A stretch of 64,000 bases of DNA from Numidum massiliense (GTDB taxonomy: Bacteria > Bacillota > Bacilli > Thermoactinomycetales > Novibacillaceae). The stretch spans positions 124,001 through 188,000 of the forward strand of contig NZ_CTDZ01000009.1 of NCBI RefSeq assembly GCF_001375555.1, written 5' to 3'. The translations under genes were made by a program, and so were the position numbers. Shown in pieces: positions 19,769 to 29,013 of the stretch. Numbering within the stretch: position 1 is the first letter of the stretch; each line of letters opens with the position of its first letter. The notes below the pieces were generated by a model that was not told the origin of the DNA, ran no database searches, and was given only the letters and a program-made list of their open reading frames with translations.

Positions 19769-21250
19769 CTACTCGGCGTGTCCCTCGTGTTTCGGCAGTA
19801 AGAAGGATAATAAAAACACAGCTGCAGCAAGAATCGTCAACCAGAAGAACACATCGTGCAGACCGAAAGCGATCGCTTCCCGCACCGTATGGAGCACGTC
19901 TGGCGGTAGCTTGTCCGCAACTTCCGGATGGAGTGCTTCGTTCACATCGACGTCTCCGGAAGTGATGACGTCTTGTCCGTACCGAGACAAGTAGCCCGCC
20001 ATTTGCAAGTTAAAGATCGCCCCGAAGACGACGATGCCAATTGTCTGCCCGAGTGTGCGCATAAACTGATTTGACCCCAACGCTGTGCCCCGCAACTGCC
20101 AATCGACCGCCGACTGGACGGTAACGGTATACGACGTCATTACGATCCCAAAGCCGAAGCCTAACACTAAGGCGATGACGTACAACACCACATGCGGCAT
20201 CGCCATGTTGAGGAAAGCCAATCCCGTGACGCCGACAAAGACGCACACCATCCCGAGTAACGTCGTCTTGCGCAGACCGAGGTGGCCAATCAGGCGACCG
20301 GACAACGCCGCGCCGAGCGGCCAACTAATCGACATCGGAATGAGCGTGAGCCCTGACTCTAGAGCGCCCATGCCGTAAACGCCTTGGATCCAAAGCGGTA
20401 TGTAAAAATCGACCGCGACTAAAATGCCCCCCAACAGCAACCCCGCCAAAATAGACACAGATATAAAGCGGTTCTTAAATAAATGTAGTGGTAGCATCGG
20501 CTCCCGCACCTTCGTCTCGATGGCAAAAAACACGCTCATGGCGACAAAGGCGATGGCGAAGCAACCGATAATAAACCCGGACTGCCACGGATACGTCGTC
20601 CCGCCACTTAACAGCGCATAAATGAGCGCGGTCATACCGATTGTAAACGTCAAGACGCCCCAGTAGTCGATCGGTTTTTTCTCCTTCTCGATCTGCTCGT
20701 GCAAGGAGAGCCACAACATGACGATCGCTACGAGTCCGAACGGGACGTTCATATAGAAGACCCAGCGCCACGACACGTAATCGACTAACACGCCGCCGGT
20801 GACTGGACCGAGAATACCGGCGATGCCCCACATGCCGCTAATCCAACCTTGTACCCGCGCCCGCTCTTTAAACGGATATATATCGCCGACGATGGTAAAG
20901 GTGATTGGGAGAATACCGCCGGCACCGATCCCTTGCAGCGCACGGAACACGATGAGTTGCGCCATCGTCTGCGCCATTCCGGACAACATCGATCCGATGA
21001 GAAACACGACTGCCCCGATGGTAAAGACGATTTTCCGCCCATACAAATCGGCCATCTTGCCGAAAATGGGCGTCGTCACTGCGGATGTGAGCAAGTAGAC
21101 GGACACGACCCAGCTGATGAGCTCTAGTCCGCCTAAATCGCTAACGATTTTCGGCACGGCCGTCGTCACAATCGTTCCTTCAATCGCCGCCAAAAAAGTG
21201 GAAATCAAAATAGCAGCCGTCACCATACGCTTGTTTGTTTCTTTTGGCAT
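19769..21250 (-). CDS. DHA2-family MFS drug exporter, 14 transmembrane helices
   Basis: A 493-residue major facilitator of the EmrB/QacA (drug:H+ antiporter 2) type. It shows the first-helix segment AAIEGTIVTTAVP, motif A GKMADLYGRK between helices 2 and 3, and motif C with GPVTGG in helix 5, and it ends in a short charged tail after the fourteenth helix. It should pump a hydrophobic compound out of the cell. ATG 21250 is chosen because GGAG lies 9 nt upstream, while ATG 21268 has no ribosome binding site. It lies convergent to the synthase operon, so export or self-resistance for its product is plausible but not shown; it could equally be an unrelated multidrug pump. Confidence 0.9.
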   Translation of the reverse strand: MPKETNKRMVTAAILISTFLAAIEGTIVTTAVPKIVSDLGGLELISWVVSVYLLTSAVTTPIFGKMADLYGRKIVFTIGAVVFLIGSMLSGMAQTMAQLIVFRALQGIGAGGILPITFTIVGDIYPFKERARVQGWISGMWGIAGILGPVTGGVLVDYVSWRWVFYMNVPFGLVAIVMLWLSLHEQIEKEKKPIDYWGVLTFTIGMTALIYALLSGGTTYPWQSGFIIGCFAIAFVAMSVFFAIETKVREPMLPLHLFKNRFISVSILAGLLLGGILVAVDFYIPLWIQGVYGMGALESGLTLIPMSISWPLGAALSGRLIGHLGLRKTTLLGMVCVFVGVTGLAFLNMAMPHVVLYVIALVLGFGFGIVMTSYTVTVQSAVDWQLRGTALGSNQFMRTLGQTIGIVVFGAIFNLQMAGYLSRYGQDVITSGDVDVNEALHPEVADKLPPDVLHTVREAIAFGLHDVFFWLTILAAAVFLLSFLLPKHEGHAE

Positions 21251-21632
21251 CTTCCCACTCTCCGTCATGTAAATTGTAAATTTTGTTAAACCCTAAACTT
21301 CCTGTTATGTAAACACATAGCCCTTCGTTATATAAACTCTAATCGCCGAGATGTAAACAATGGATCGACGAAGTTTATATAGGTTGACGTGGTAGATCTA
21401 TCACTTGAACGCGAACGGTTGACGGGAGAATAATCACCCGTATGCCGTGAGGTTCGTCTTTTAACACTACCATATAATATGGCAACGGTCACAGATCCAT
21501 CCCTAAACCCTTGACCCAACAACCTGTTGATGATATCCTTAAAGATACAATTACAGATAAAATTATAAATCTACATCGGAGAGGGGGAAGCAGACTGCCA
21601 ACGAGAGTAAGGTTGGCTCTTAAACTGTGTTA
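21251..21632. promoter_or_regulatory. Divergent control region between exporter and ABC importer, with a 16-bp near-palindrome
   Basis: No convincing gene is present in this stretch. A near-perfect palindrome, GTGGTAGATCTATCAC, lies at 21389-21404 with one mismatched pair, the shape of a TetR/MarR-type operator. ATGTAAA is repeated three times (21267, 21307, 21351) at spacings of 40 and 44 nt, facing the exporter start. No regulator gene is adjacent, so the binding protein is unknown. Confidence 0.4.
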
Positions 21633-21648
21633 TTGCAAGCGCATTCTA
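21633..21648 (+). promoter_or_regulatory. cre site (CcpA operator) upstream of the sugar ABC importer
   Basis: TTGCAAGCGCATTCTA matches 15 of 16 positions of the Gram-positive cre consensus WTGNAARCGNWWWCAW. It lies 76 nt before the binding-protein start, a position suited to catabolite repression of the importer operon. Confidence 0.6.
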
Positions 21649-21723
21649 TCTTTCAAGAAGGTACTTTTTTTTGCGTAACGGTGTTTCTGACAGCAGGTTG
21701 TATACGCACATAGGAGGTATACG

Positions 21724-22980
21724 ATGCGAAACCAGCACCTTCTTATCTTAATTATTATCGCAATCGTCAGCATTATAGTTGTCGGCTGCAGTAACAGTAA
21801 CGAGCAAGACGGAAATGTGACGTTAAATGTGGCGTTGTGGGATGAAAATGTGAGCAAGGTCGTCGATGAATCGATTAAAGTGTTCAAAGAAAAGCATCCA
21901 AACGTCGACGTAAAGGTGACGTACACGCCGTACAGCGACTATTTTACGCGTTTGCGGACGAGTATTGCCGGCAAAAAAGGGCCGGATGTGTTTTGGATGA
22001 ACGGTCCGAACTTTTACCAATACGCCTCACTTGGGTTGATAAAGAACGTGCAACCGCTTATGGAGCGGGATCAAATGGACCCGGGCGTTTACAACGACGC
22101 CTTGCAAGAGCTGTATTCGTACGAAGGTGACTTGTACGGGTTACCTTATTTTCAAGATACGATTGGGCTATTCTTCAATAAAAAGATGTTTGACGAAGCA
22201 GGCATCGACTATCCCGACGAATCGTGGACGTGGGAAACGATCGAAGAAATAGGAAAAAAACTTACCGACAAGGAAAAAGGCATCTACGGGTACATTGCAC
22301 CATCTACAAACCAGGCGGGTTACTACAATCTTATTCATCAAGCGGGCGGGTTCGTCATTAGTGAAGATAAAACGGAGTCTGGCTTTGATTCTCCCCAGGC
22401 GCGCGAAGCGTTTGCGTGGATGAAAAGGCTTATGCAAGAGGGGATTTCCCCTACGGCGCAGAAACAAGCCGAAGTACATGTCAACCAATTATTCGGTTCG
22501 GGCAAAGCAGCCATGCTACCGAATATTTCTGTCAACGCCCCGACGCTGTACGATATGTTAGGGGACGATTTGGGCGTGGCGCCATTGCCACAAGGAAAGG
22601 AAAAAGCGGCGATCGTGCACGGGCTCAGTTGGGTGCTAAACAGCCATTCGCAACACGAAGCGCTCGCTTGGGAACTCATGAAAACGTTGTCGGGCGAAGA
22701 AGCGGAACGGATGTTAGCGGAATCTGGTTTTAGCATCCCCGCGTACAAAGGAACGGAAGACGCTTGGATCGCTTCCATTCCCGAACTAGATTTACAAATG
22801 TTTGTCGACAGTCTCGAATTTGGCGTTCCCTACCCGGTGTCGAAAAGCACGTTAAAGTGGCAAAACATCGAGTCACAAGAAATTCAGCAAATGCTATTCA
22901 AAGATCGCTCGATTGACGAAGCGACACGTAACATCGCCGAAAAAATGAACGACATTTTAACTGAGGAACAAAAAAAATAA
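21724..22980 (+). CDS. Sugar ABC transporter substrate-binding lipoprotein
   Basis: A 418-residue family 1 extracellular solute-binding protein. The N-terminus has a hydrophobic signal helix ending in the lipobox VVGC, so it should be lipid-anchored outside the membrane. The mature part shows the usual order for oligosaccharide binders: NVALWDEN-like strand, a VDVKVTYTPYSDY region and a KGPDVFWMNGP segment. AGGAGGT sits 6 nt before the ATG. Two CUT1-type permease genes follow in the same operon. No ATPase gene is present, so the complex probably borrows a shared MsmX/MsiK-type ATPase encoded elsewhere, as is common in Firmicutes. The substrate is not evident and no glycosidase adjoins. Confidence 0.93.
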   Translation: MRNQHLLILIIIAIVSIIVVGCSNSNEQDGNVTLNVALWDENVSKVVDESIKVFKEKHPNVDVKVTYTPYSDYFTRLRTSIAGKKGPDVFWMNGPNFYQYASLGLIKNVQPLMERDQMDPGVYNDALQELYSYEGDLYGLPYFQDTIGLFFNKKMFDEAGIDYPDESWTWETIEEIGKKLTDKEKGIYGYIAPSTNQAGYYNLIHQAGGFVISEDKTESGFDSPQAREAFAWMKRLMQEGISPTAQKQAEVHVNQLFGSGKAAMLPNISVNAPTLYDMLGDDLGVAPLPQGKEKAAIVHGLSWVLNSHSQHEALAWELMKTLSGEEAERMLAESGFSIPAYKGTEDAWIASIPELDLQMFVDSLEFGVPYPVSKSTLKWQNIESQEIQQMLFKDRSIDEATRNIAEKMNDILTEEQKK

Positions 22981-23023
22981 TCTACTAGCCAACAAACAAA
23001 AAAAGTAACGTGGAGGGAGTCCG

Positions 23024-23950
23024 TTGAATGACTCGATCTCAAACCGCCCGAACCGCACTACACGTCGCTCAAAGGCTAAAACGAAAGAGATGTTATGGGC
23101 GTATGCCTTTATTGCCCCTGTCGTCATCGGGCTGGCCATTTTTTACATGGCGCCAGCGATCGCGTCGTTTTATTTGTCGCTCACCGATTGGGACGGGCTG
23201 ACCGCACCGACATTTATCGGGTTCGACAACTTCATCAACTTAATGAGCGACGGGACGTTTTTGCGGGCGCTCGGCAATACGGCCGTGTACACCTTCGTGT
23301 CTGTACCTATTTCCATCGCACTCGCCACACTAGTCGCCGTGTTGTTAAACCAAAAAATTAAAGGGATCGTCGTTTACCGTACGTTGTATTTCTTGCCAGT
23401 CGTGACGATGCCGATTGCGGTCGGAATGGTGTGGAAGTGGCTGTATAACTCCGAATTTGGCTTGATTAACTACGTGTTAGGGTTATTGAATTTGCCACAG
23501 CCTGGTTGGATGTTTGACGAGTGGTTTGCGCTGTTATCGATCATTTTCGTCGCCGTTTGGATGACGGTCGGGTATAACGCGGTTCTTTTGTTGGCCGGTC
23601 TACAGGGGATCTCGTCGACGTATTACGAAGCGGCGACGTTGGACGGGGCGAGCGGTTGGCGTCAGTTTCTCCACATTACGTTGCCCCTACTATCGCCGAG
23701 CTTATTTTTCGTCACAGTCATCTCCTTAATCGGGTCGCTGCAAGTGTTCGACTTAGTGTTTATTATGATCGGCGACAACTATGCGCTGTTAGAACCGACG
23801 CGAACGGCCGTGTACAGCATTTGGGAAAGCGGCTTCAAAAACTTCGAGATGGGCTATGCGGCGGCGCAAGCGCTCGTGTTGTTCGTCGTCATTTTAATTT
23901 TGACGATTATCCAGTTTTATTACCAGAAAAAATGGGTTCACTACGAATAA
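23024..23950 (+). CDS. Sugar ABC transporter permease (MalF/UgpA type)
   Basis: A 308-residue inner-membrane permease with six predicted helices. The cytoplasmic EAA loop is visible as YYEAATLDGASGWRQFLHIT-like sequence ending LPLLSP, the site that docks to the ATPase. The N-terminus is basic and cytoplasmic. The start is TTG 23024 with GGAGGGAG about 5 nt upstream; the nearby ATG at 23028 is out of frame. It pairs with the next gene to form the importer channel. Confidence 0.93.
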   Translation: MNDSISNRPNRTTRRSKAKTKEMLWAYAFIAPVVIGLAIFYMAPAIASFYLSLTDWDGLTAPTFIGFDNFINLMSDGTFLRALGNTAVYTFVSVPISIALATLVAVLLNQKIKGIVVYRTLYFLPVVTMPIAVGMVWKWLYNSEFGLINYVLGLLNLPQPGWMFDEWFALLSIIFVAVWMTVGYNAVLLLAGLQGISSTYYEAATLDGASGWRQFLHITLPLLSPSLFFVTVISLIGSLQVFDLVFIMIGDNYALLEPTRTAVYSIWESGFKNFEMGYAAAQALVLFVVILILTIIQFYYQKKWVHYE

Positions 23951-23966
23951 AAAGGAGGCGTGTCCG

Positions 23967-24794
23967 ATGCAGTCGATGTCGAGAGGATCAAAAATCATTG
24001 TCCACACAGTGCTCATTTTAGGGGCGGTCGTCATGGTGACTCCTTTCCTTTGGATGATTTTGACGTCGGTTAAGTCGTTTGCGGAATCGATGCTCGTGCC
24101 GCCGACGTTTCTACCGGAGACGTGGAAGTTAGATAATTACTCCGAAGTATTCGAGACTGTTAATTTTGCGAAGTACTACTGGAATACGATTGTCATTACC
24201 GTCGGTCGCACGATCGGCCAATTAATTTTATGTTCACTGGCGGCATACGCGTTTGCACGCCTGTCTTTTCCGGGAAAAAATATCATCTTTGTCGCTTTGT
24301 TGTCCGTGTTGATGGTGCCGTCGCAAGTTGTCATGATTCCGAGCTTCGTCATTGTGCGAGAGCTCGGGTGGTTTGATACGCTGTACGCATTGATCGTACC
24401 GGGCATTTTCAGCGCTTTTGGCGTCTTTTTGTTGCGGCAGTTTTTTATGTCGATTCCGAAGGAGTTGGACGAAGCGGCAAAAATAGACGGCTGCTCGTAT
24501 TTCGGCATTTATTGGCGCATCATTCTCCCGCTCGCGAAGCCGGCGCTAGTGTCGCTCGCTATCTTTACAATTCTCGCTTCGTGGAACGACTTTTTGTGGC
24601 CACTCGTCGTCACGAGCTCGGATGAGATGCGCGTGCTCTCGATCGGGATTGCTTCCTTCCAAGGGCAGTATGCGACGCAGTATCCGCTGCTCATGGCCGG
24701 GGCGTTAATGGCGTCTCTGCCGATGATCGTTATTTTTATCGTCTTGCAGCGCTACTTTATCGAAGGGATCGCGCTGACAGGGGTGAAAGGATAA
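23967..24794 (+). CDS. Sugar ABC transporter permease (MalG/UgpE type)
   Basis: A 275-residue second permease with six helices. The EAA loop reads ELDEAAKIDGCSYFGIYWRI before LPLAKP, and the C-terminus ends EGIALTGVKG, the hallmark of MalG-like subunits. AAAGGAGG lies 8 nt before the ATG, and the gene begins 16 nt after the first permease. It is the last gene of the importer operon. Confidence 0.94.
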   Translation: MQSMSRGSKIIVHTVLILGAVVMVTPFLWMILTSVKSFAESMLVPPTFLPETWKLDNYSEVFETVNFAKYYWNTIVITVGRTIGQLILCSLAAYAFARLSFPGKNIIFVALLSVLMVPSQVVMIPSFVIVRELGWFDTLYALIVPGIFSAFGVFLLRQFFMSIPKELDEAAKIDGCSYFGIYWRIILPLAKPALVSLAIFTILASWNDFLWPLVVTSSDEMRVLSIGIASFQGQYATQYPLLMAGALMASLPMIVIFIVLQRYFIEGIALTGVKG

Positions 24795-25057
24795 AAGAAC
24801 ATTTTCCGTTGGTGGATTGACGTGTGGCGCAGTAATGGCATTGCGAATTGAAGTGGGTCACAAAGTATCGAAGATCATCGTCTAATCATGACAGCAATCC
24901 ACCAGCGGGTAATTATCTTAAAAAATAGTTTGTTTGTTAAGAATGGGGCGGCTACATCATCTTGATTACAAATTGATTATCCCCGCCCATAAAAAACTAA
25001 GGGAGTGCCGATCATCGCAAACTTGAATTAAGGAAACTTGAATTAAGGTAGGAAGTT
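24795..25057. other. Intergenic stretch without a gene
   Basis: No coding frame is convincing. Two complementary 10-nt tracts (TGGTGGATTG near 24812 and CAATCCACCA near 24895) could pair across a loop of about 70 nt, but there is no T-run, so I do not call a terminator. Confidence 0.4.
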
Positions 25058-25528
25058 TTATTTAAAGATACTCGTTATTATTTCCCAAAAAGAACGAGCA
25101 TCTTCACCTGACATGGTATCATATTCAAGAGAAACAACTTCTTCGAATGTATCCCAAGACAATTTTATATTAACAGTCCCGTCTACCAAATTTTCATCAT
25201 TCTTTAGGCTGTCAATTAATGGTTCTAATTCCTGTACAGTTGTTTCACCCCTACCGTTGTCTAAAGAAACCGTGCCAACAATATCCGTATCTCCTATTTG
25301 ATAAGAAATTTTATCAACCTTAAGATTGTCGTTTTTAATGCTAAAAATTAACTTGTCATCGGGTCTCCTTCCTTCACTCCAATCGACATATTCTAACTCG
25401 ACAGACCAATTTTTACTTTCACCATTGAAAAAAAAGAGATCGTACCTTTCAGGTTCTCCAATAGTACATGCAGAAATAAACAAAATGGACATAATTACTA
25501 ATGCCATAAAAGGTTTAAATTTGCTCAT
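25058..25528 (-). CDS. Small lipoprotein of unknown function
   Basis: A 156-residue protein with a signal helix and lipobox ISAC, so it should be anchored on the outer face of the membrane. The mature part is rich in acidic and aromatic residues and beta-prone (WSVELEYVDW, KLIFSIKND), with no family I recognise. ATG 25528 is preserved behind AGAGGTGG at 6 nt; the upstream GTG is part of that site. It stands alone on the minus strand between the sugar importer and a set of small plus-strand genes. Codon use is more AT-rich than in the neighbouring importer, which hints at accessory origin. Confidence 0.75.
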   Translation of the reverse strand: MSKFKPFMALVIMSILFISACTIGEPERYDLFFFNGESKNWSVELEYVDWSEGRRPDDKLIFSIKNDNLKVDKISYQIGDTDIVGTVSLDNGRGETTVQELEPLIDSLKNDENLVDGTVNIKLSWDTFEEVVSLEYDTMSGEDARSFWEIITSIFK

Positions 25529-25878
25529 GATAACCACCTCTAGATAGTAATTAAAATGATTTTCTTAAAGAGTATAGGACAGAAAATAAGATACCTGACG
25601 GTCAACCAAAATGTCTGAATCACGTCAAGTATCCTTAACTAATCAGCTTACAATCATTAAATGCGTCTACGTGCGCGAGGCAAGACTTCAGAGCGGTAGT
25701 GTTTCGATTTCCCCTAAAGTACCTTTTCCGTAAATACTTACCCTTTATTTTTTCTGACAGGACCAAATGATGGCGCTAACAATGACTAGATTAACATAAA
25801 TCGGAAAGTTGTCAAGAACCTTTTGCAAAAAATAAGACGAAACGGGTACATCGCAAAAAGCTCGATTAGGGATTTAAA

Positions 25879-25907
25879 TTGAAAAGGGGATAAAGTTACG
25901 GTATAAT
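25879..25907 (+). promoter_or_regulatory. Sigma-A promoter TTGAAA-17-TATAAT
   Basis: TTGAAA at 25879-25884 and TATAAT at 25902-25907, exactly 17 nt apart. The promoter and about 35 nt after it closely resemble the region at 63505-63565 in front of the type VII secretion accessory gene. It drives the reading frame at 26010. Confidence 0.75.
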
Positions 25908-25913
25908 CTCATT

Positions 25914-26013
25914 AATTCGTGTAAGGGTTTTCGGTATTGGTACTAGAGATCTGGATTTGCTGAAGGATGTTGAGGAGTTTGTTGACTACTTACGTAAGGA
26001 ATTAAACCGATGA
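25914..26013 (+). pseudogene. Short coding remnant fused to the promoter leader
   Basis: A frame without its own good start ends in a plausible protein C-terminus (LDLLKDVEEFVDYLRKELNR) whose stop overlaps the next start in ATGA. The leader before it matches the one at 63.5 kb, so this looks like the 3' end of a gene joined to a copied promoter by deletion. What the gene was cannot be told. Confidence 0.3.
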
Positions 26014-26510
26014 GCAAGAAACGTATGGTCTATATGAGTATTTATGCGCTCCTTTTGTTAATCATTGTTAGTTGGAAGATTTATTACGACTATAAAGCCA
26101 ATGCGTTTTATCGCGTGGTTCAAGATGGCGAGGGTGTTATTGAGCAGACTGATGCGCTGTTTTATAACCCATATAGTTCATTTAGGAAGATCAAGAGCAT
26201 TTTGGATAAATATGACATTTATTTTAGTACTAAAGAATGGACAGCGATGGTAACCGGAATATACATTGAAAAGAAAAAAGGGGTTAGTTACAGATATAAT
26301 TTCTTTAACAATGGAGAAATAACAATATCCGTCGAGAATGATAATAAAGAGAATCGAACATTTTTTTCTGCCAATTATAGTAAAGACGGTTTTGAGGAGA
26401 GATCGGATCAACGGACTATGACAGAAGAAATGAATAAGTTTTACCAAAAGGACACAATTGAAGAATACAGGAAGGTTTTGAAGCTCATTTACGATCATTG
26501 GAATGAGTGA
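26010..26510 (+). CDS. Membrane-anchored protein of unknown function
   Basis: A 166-residue protein with one N-terminal transmembrane helix (about residues 8-24) and a charged, Tyr/Lys-rich outside part containing STKEWTAMVTGIYIEKKKG and SVENDNKENR. I recognise no family. The start overlaps the stop of a coding remnant (ATGA), and a consensus sigma-A promoter lies about 100 nt upstream. Base composition is clearly more AT-rich than the flanking metabolic genes. The small size, the membrane anchor and a promoter shared with a type VII secretion gene would suit an immunity protein, which is only a guess. Confidence 0.65.
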   Translation: MSKKRMVYMSIYALLLLIIVSWKIYYDYKANAFYRVVQDGEGVIEQTDALFYNPYSSFRKIKSILDKYDIYFSTKEWTAMVTGIYIEKKKGVSYRYNFFNNGEITISVENDNKENRTFFSANYSKDGFEERSDQRTMTEEMNKFYQKDTIEEYRKVLKLIYDHWNE

Positions 26511-26605
26511 AATCAGTTAAGAGATGTAAGGGTAAAGGGCTTTAACTAAATGCTAGCTACACTTCTAGCTACTTATGGAAAAAGCTAATAGAGGAGCGCT
26601 GCACA

Positions 26606-26974
26606 TTGAAGTTCCTAACCTCGTACATTTGTGCCACATTTTCAGCAATCCTTATTCTGGGGTTACCAATTTTCGACTTCGTATTCGACTCCGATGAATT
26701 TATAGTAGAGTGGCCCTTTTTTGTGTTAGGTACAACCGTTTTTTCATTGTTTGGGTGTACTATTGGGGCATTCCTTTTTTTCCTAGCGGGAGAAAAAATG
26801 ATGCGTTTTTGGGTTGGAATTTCGTCGTTTTTTGTTCTAGGTTTGGGATACGGCTTTCTTATAACAGTGGTTACAGATGACAAGTTTAACTTTCTTTATT
26901 TTATTTTGGCTACAGTTGGTTCTTTAGTGTTTTATTTCATCCGCCTAATCCTAGAAAAAAGCGAATACGCCTAA
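26606..26974 (+). CDS. Small four-helix membrane protein, paralogue 1 of 3
   Basis: A 122-residue protein with four hydrophobic segments. It is a paralogue of the proteins at 41012 and 41541. All start MKF/MRF with SY nearby, carry a Gly-Cys with a downstream charged stretch between helices 2 and 3, and end in a helix with the pattern F-Y-x-x-R followed by Glu. All three use TTG starts; here GAGGAG lies 9 nt upstream of TTG 26606. Function unknown. It follows the gene at 26010 by 95 nt and may share its transcript. Confidence 0.7.
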   Translation: MKFLTSYICATFSAILILGLPIFDFVFDSDEFIVEWPFFVLGTTVFSLFGCTIGAFLFFLAGEKMMRFWVGISSFFVLGLGYGFLITVVTDDKFNFLYFILATVGSLVFYFIRLILEKSEYA

Positions 26975-27012
26975 TTTAGCGTAAAGGAAACAAAAAGTCC
27001 CTCCTTACCGCG

Positions 27013-27099
27013 AATGGCATATTACGCTACCTACTCATGCTAATGCCATATTCCGCTACCTGCTCATGCTAGTGGCATATTCCGCTATCTACTCACGCT
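27013..27099. repeat. 29-bp tandem repeat, three copies
   Basis: Three adjoining 29-nt units (27013, 27042, 27071) of the form AATGGCATATTCCGCTACCT plus CTCATGCT-like end, differing at a few positions. They lie in a 335-nt non-coding stretch before the convergent GH4 gene. There are no spacers between units, so it is not a CRISPR array, and there is no reading frame across it. The rest of 26975-27309 shows nothing I can name. Confidence 0.85.
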
Positions 27100-27309
27100 G
27101 TTTCCAATACACCTTCCCAGCCACATCGTTATCGTTCGTTTTTAGGCGTGATCAAATGGGAGGAGATTGGACACATCTTTTTTATCACAATGGCAACAGG
27201 GAAAAGGAGGAGAACGGTTAACGATTCCCCCTCACCCCGCACCGAAGGTTTCTTTAGTAGAATCTCGTAACGGATCGACCACGTCACAGAACAGATCTCA
27301 CGCTAATCC

Positions 27310-28626
27310 TTAAAAAAACTGCGGCAAATACTCCTTATGTGCTTCTAACAAGTCGTCCAGCACGCGTTTCGCCAACTCGTCGCTCGGTACGAGCGGGTTA
27401 ATGCTCATCGCTAACAGTGCCTGCTCGTACGAGCCGGTGACGGCAGCTTCGGCGGCGACTCTTTCAAACGACTTAATGTGCTGCACGAGTCCGTTGACGG
27501 CGACGGGGAGATTGCCGACAGCGAGCGGCTGTGGACCGTGTTTCGTGACGACGCAGTTAACTTCGACAGCCGATTCGTGCGGCAGATCGGCAATGGCACC
27601 GTCGTTGCGCACGTTTAACGTTTGAATGTCACCTTTATCGTTGTAAATTGAGTCGATCAAATTGCAGGCGGCATCGCTGTAGTAGGCACCGCCTCTTTGT
27701 TCCAGTTGCGGCGGTTTAATCGCTAAATTTTCGTCTTTGTACAGTTCAAACAGCTCTGCTTCAATGTTTTTAACGACTTCCGCGCGCGTCGTCCCCGTTT
27801 CGAAGCTTTTCAATTCCTCGTCAAGAATTTCTTTCGTTTTATAGTAGTAGCGGTGATAAGGACACGGAATGAGTTTTAACGAGCGAATAAAAGACGGCTC
27901 CCACGGAATCGGGGCGATATTTTGCATGTTTGGCTGGTTGTCCGGATTCGTGAGCAGTTCAATCACTTGATCCATGACAGAAACGCCGTCGACAAACACG
28001 TCCAGCCCGTACACGAGGTGGTTCAGTCCCGCAAATTTGATCAGGACGCGTTCGTAAGGGACGTCGAGCAGTTTGGCAATCGTCATGCGCACGTTGACGG
28101 GCAAGTTGCACACGCCGATGACTTTATCGTGCGCGCCGTAGCGGAGGAGCGCTTCGGTGACCATCCCTGCGGGGTTTGTGAAGTTAATGAGCCAGGCATC
28201 CGGGCACAGTTCTTGCATTTCCGCAGCGATGTCCATTAACACCGGAATCGTGCGCAACCCTTTGAACAGCCCACCTGCACCGTTCGTCTCTTGTCCGATC
28301 ATGCCGTACTTGAGCGGGATGCGCTCATCTTTGATCCGTGCGTCCAACAAGCCGACGCGCATTTGTGTCGTCACAAAGTCGGCGCCCGCGAGTGCTTGTT
28401 GGCGGTCGAGCGTCAAATGGATTTCCATCGGAACTTGCGCTTTTGCCACCATCCGCTTGGCCAAATTGCCGACGATCTCCAGTTTTTCTTTTCCTTCCGG
28501 AATATCGACGAGCCACAGTTCGCGGACTGGCAATTCGTCGTAGCGGCGGATGAGTCCTTCCACGAATTCTGGCGTATAACTAGAGCCTCCGCCGATAGTG
28601 GCAATTTTAATACCTTCAGTCGTCAT
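27310..28626 (-). CDS. 6-phospho-beta-glucosidase, glycoside hydrolase family 4
   Basis: A 438-residue GH4 enzyme, which uses NAD+ and a divalent metal to cleave phosphorylated disaccharides in the cytoplasm. Visible are the dinucleotide loop GGGSSYTPE at the start, the acidic strand end LWLVDIPEG, the NPAGM segment, the metal-binding Cys in GVCNLP and the His in GLNHL. The length is normal for LicH/CelF. ATG 28626 has AAAGG 8 nt upstream; the GTG nine bases further out overlaps that site. It is the last gene of the minus-strand operon behind the PTS permease. GH4 members differ in sugar preference, so beta-glucoside against amino-sugar substrate is open. Confidence 0.93.
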   Translation of the reverse strand: MTTEGIKIATIGGGSSYTPEFVEGLIRRYDELPVRELWLVDIPEGKEKLEIVGNLAKRMVAKAQVPMEIHLTLDRQQALAGADFVTTQMRVGLLDARIKDERIPLKYGMIGQETNGAGGLFKGLRTIPVLMDIAAEMQELCPDAWLINFTNPAGMVTEALLRYGAHDKVIGVCNLPVNVRMTIAKLLDVPYERVLIKFAGLNHLVYGLDVFVDGVSVMDQVIELLTNPDNQPNMQNIAPIPWEPSFIRSLKLIPCPYHRYYYKTKEILDEELKSFETGTTRAEVVKNIEAELFELYKDENLAIKPPQLEQRGGAYYSDAACNLIDSIYNDKGDIQTLNVRNDGAIADLPHESAVEVNCVVTKHGPQPLAVGNLPVAVNGLVQHIKSFERVAAEAAVTGSYEQALLAMSINPLVPSDELAKRVLDDLLEAHKEYLPQFF

Positions 28627-28725
28627 TGGTATCACCTTTCAATGTAAGAGGATGCTTATATATTGCGAGTGCTACGAAAACATGCGCGCGATGCTTTTGT
28701 ACAAATGTGTAAAGGGTGCAATCGT

Positions 28726-29013
28726 CTATAAAAATAGTACGACAAAACTTAAGGGCAAACATACTGCTGCCGAGAAGAGCAATCGCTTATGCAGCGGTTT
28801 TTTCGGCCGTTTTTTACTGCTTATTGCGATCGCGACGGTCATCGCAAACGTGCTAGAGAGGCTCGTCGTTAAGTAAAGACTCCACTTGACGGACAGGCCG
28901 ATCTTTATGAGCGGTGGTGGGAAGAGAAACAAGGCAGTTGCAACGATAAACATAAACACGAACACCGCTTTAAAGCCTATTTTCGGTATGACCATTTCCT
29001 CACCTTGTTTCAT
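28726..29013 (-). CDS. Small three-helix membrane protein within the PTS operon
   Basis: A protein of about 95 residues with three hydrophobic segments separated by short loops and a basic stretch (SSKKRPKKPLHKR) before the last helix. AAGAAGGTG lies 7 nt before the ATG, and it sits between the EIIC gene and the GH4 gene on the same strand, so it is probably real and cotranscribed. I do not recognise the family. Confidence 0.6.
   Translation of the reverse strand: MKQGEEMVIPKIGFKAVFVFMFIVATALFLFPPPLIKIGLSVKWSLYLTTSLSSTFAMTVAIAISSKKRPKKPLHKRLLFSAAVCLPLSFVVLFL

Noticed and set aside
21328-21522. 64-codon minus-strand frame upstream of the exporter
   Set aside because: It lies in an AT-rich control region with operator-like repeats and has no supported start.
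24795-25057. Terminator with complementary arms around a 70-nt loop after the ABC permeases
   Set aside because: The loop is too long and no T-run follows.
27013-27099. CRISPR array
   Set aside because: The three units are directly adjacent with no spacers, and no cas genes are in the window.
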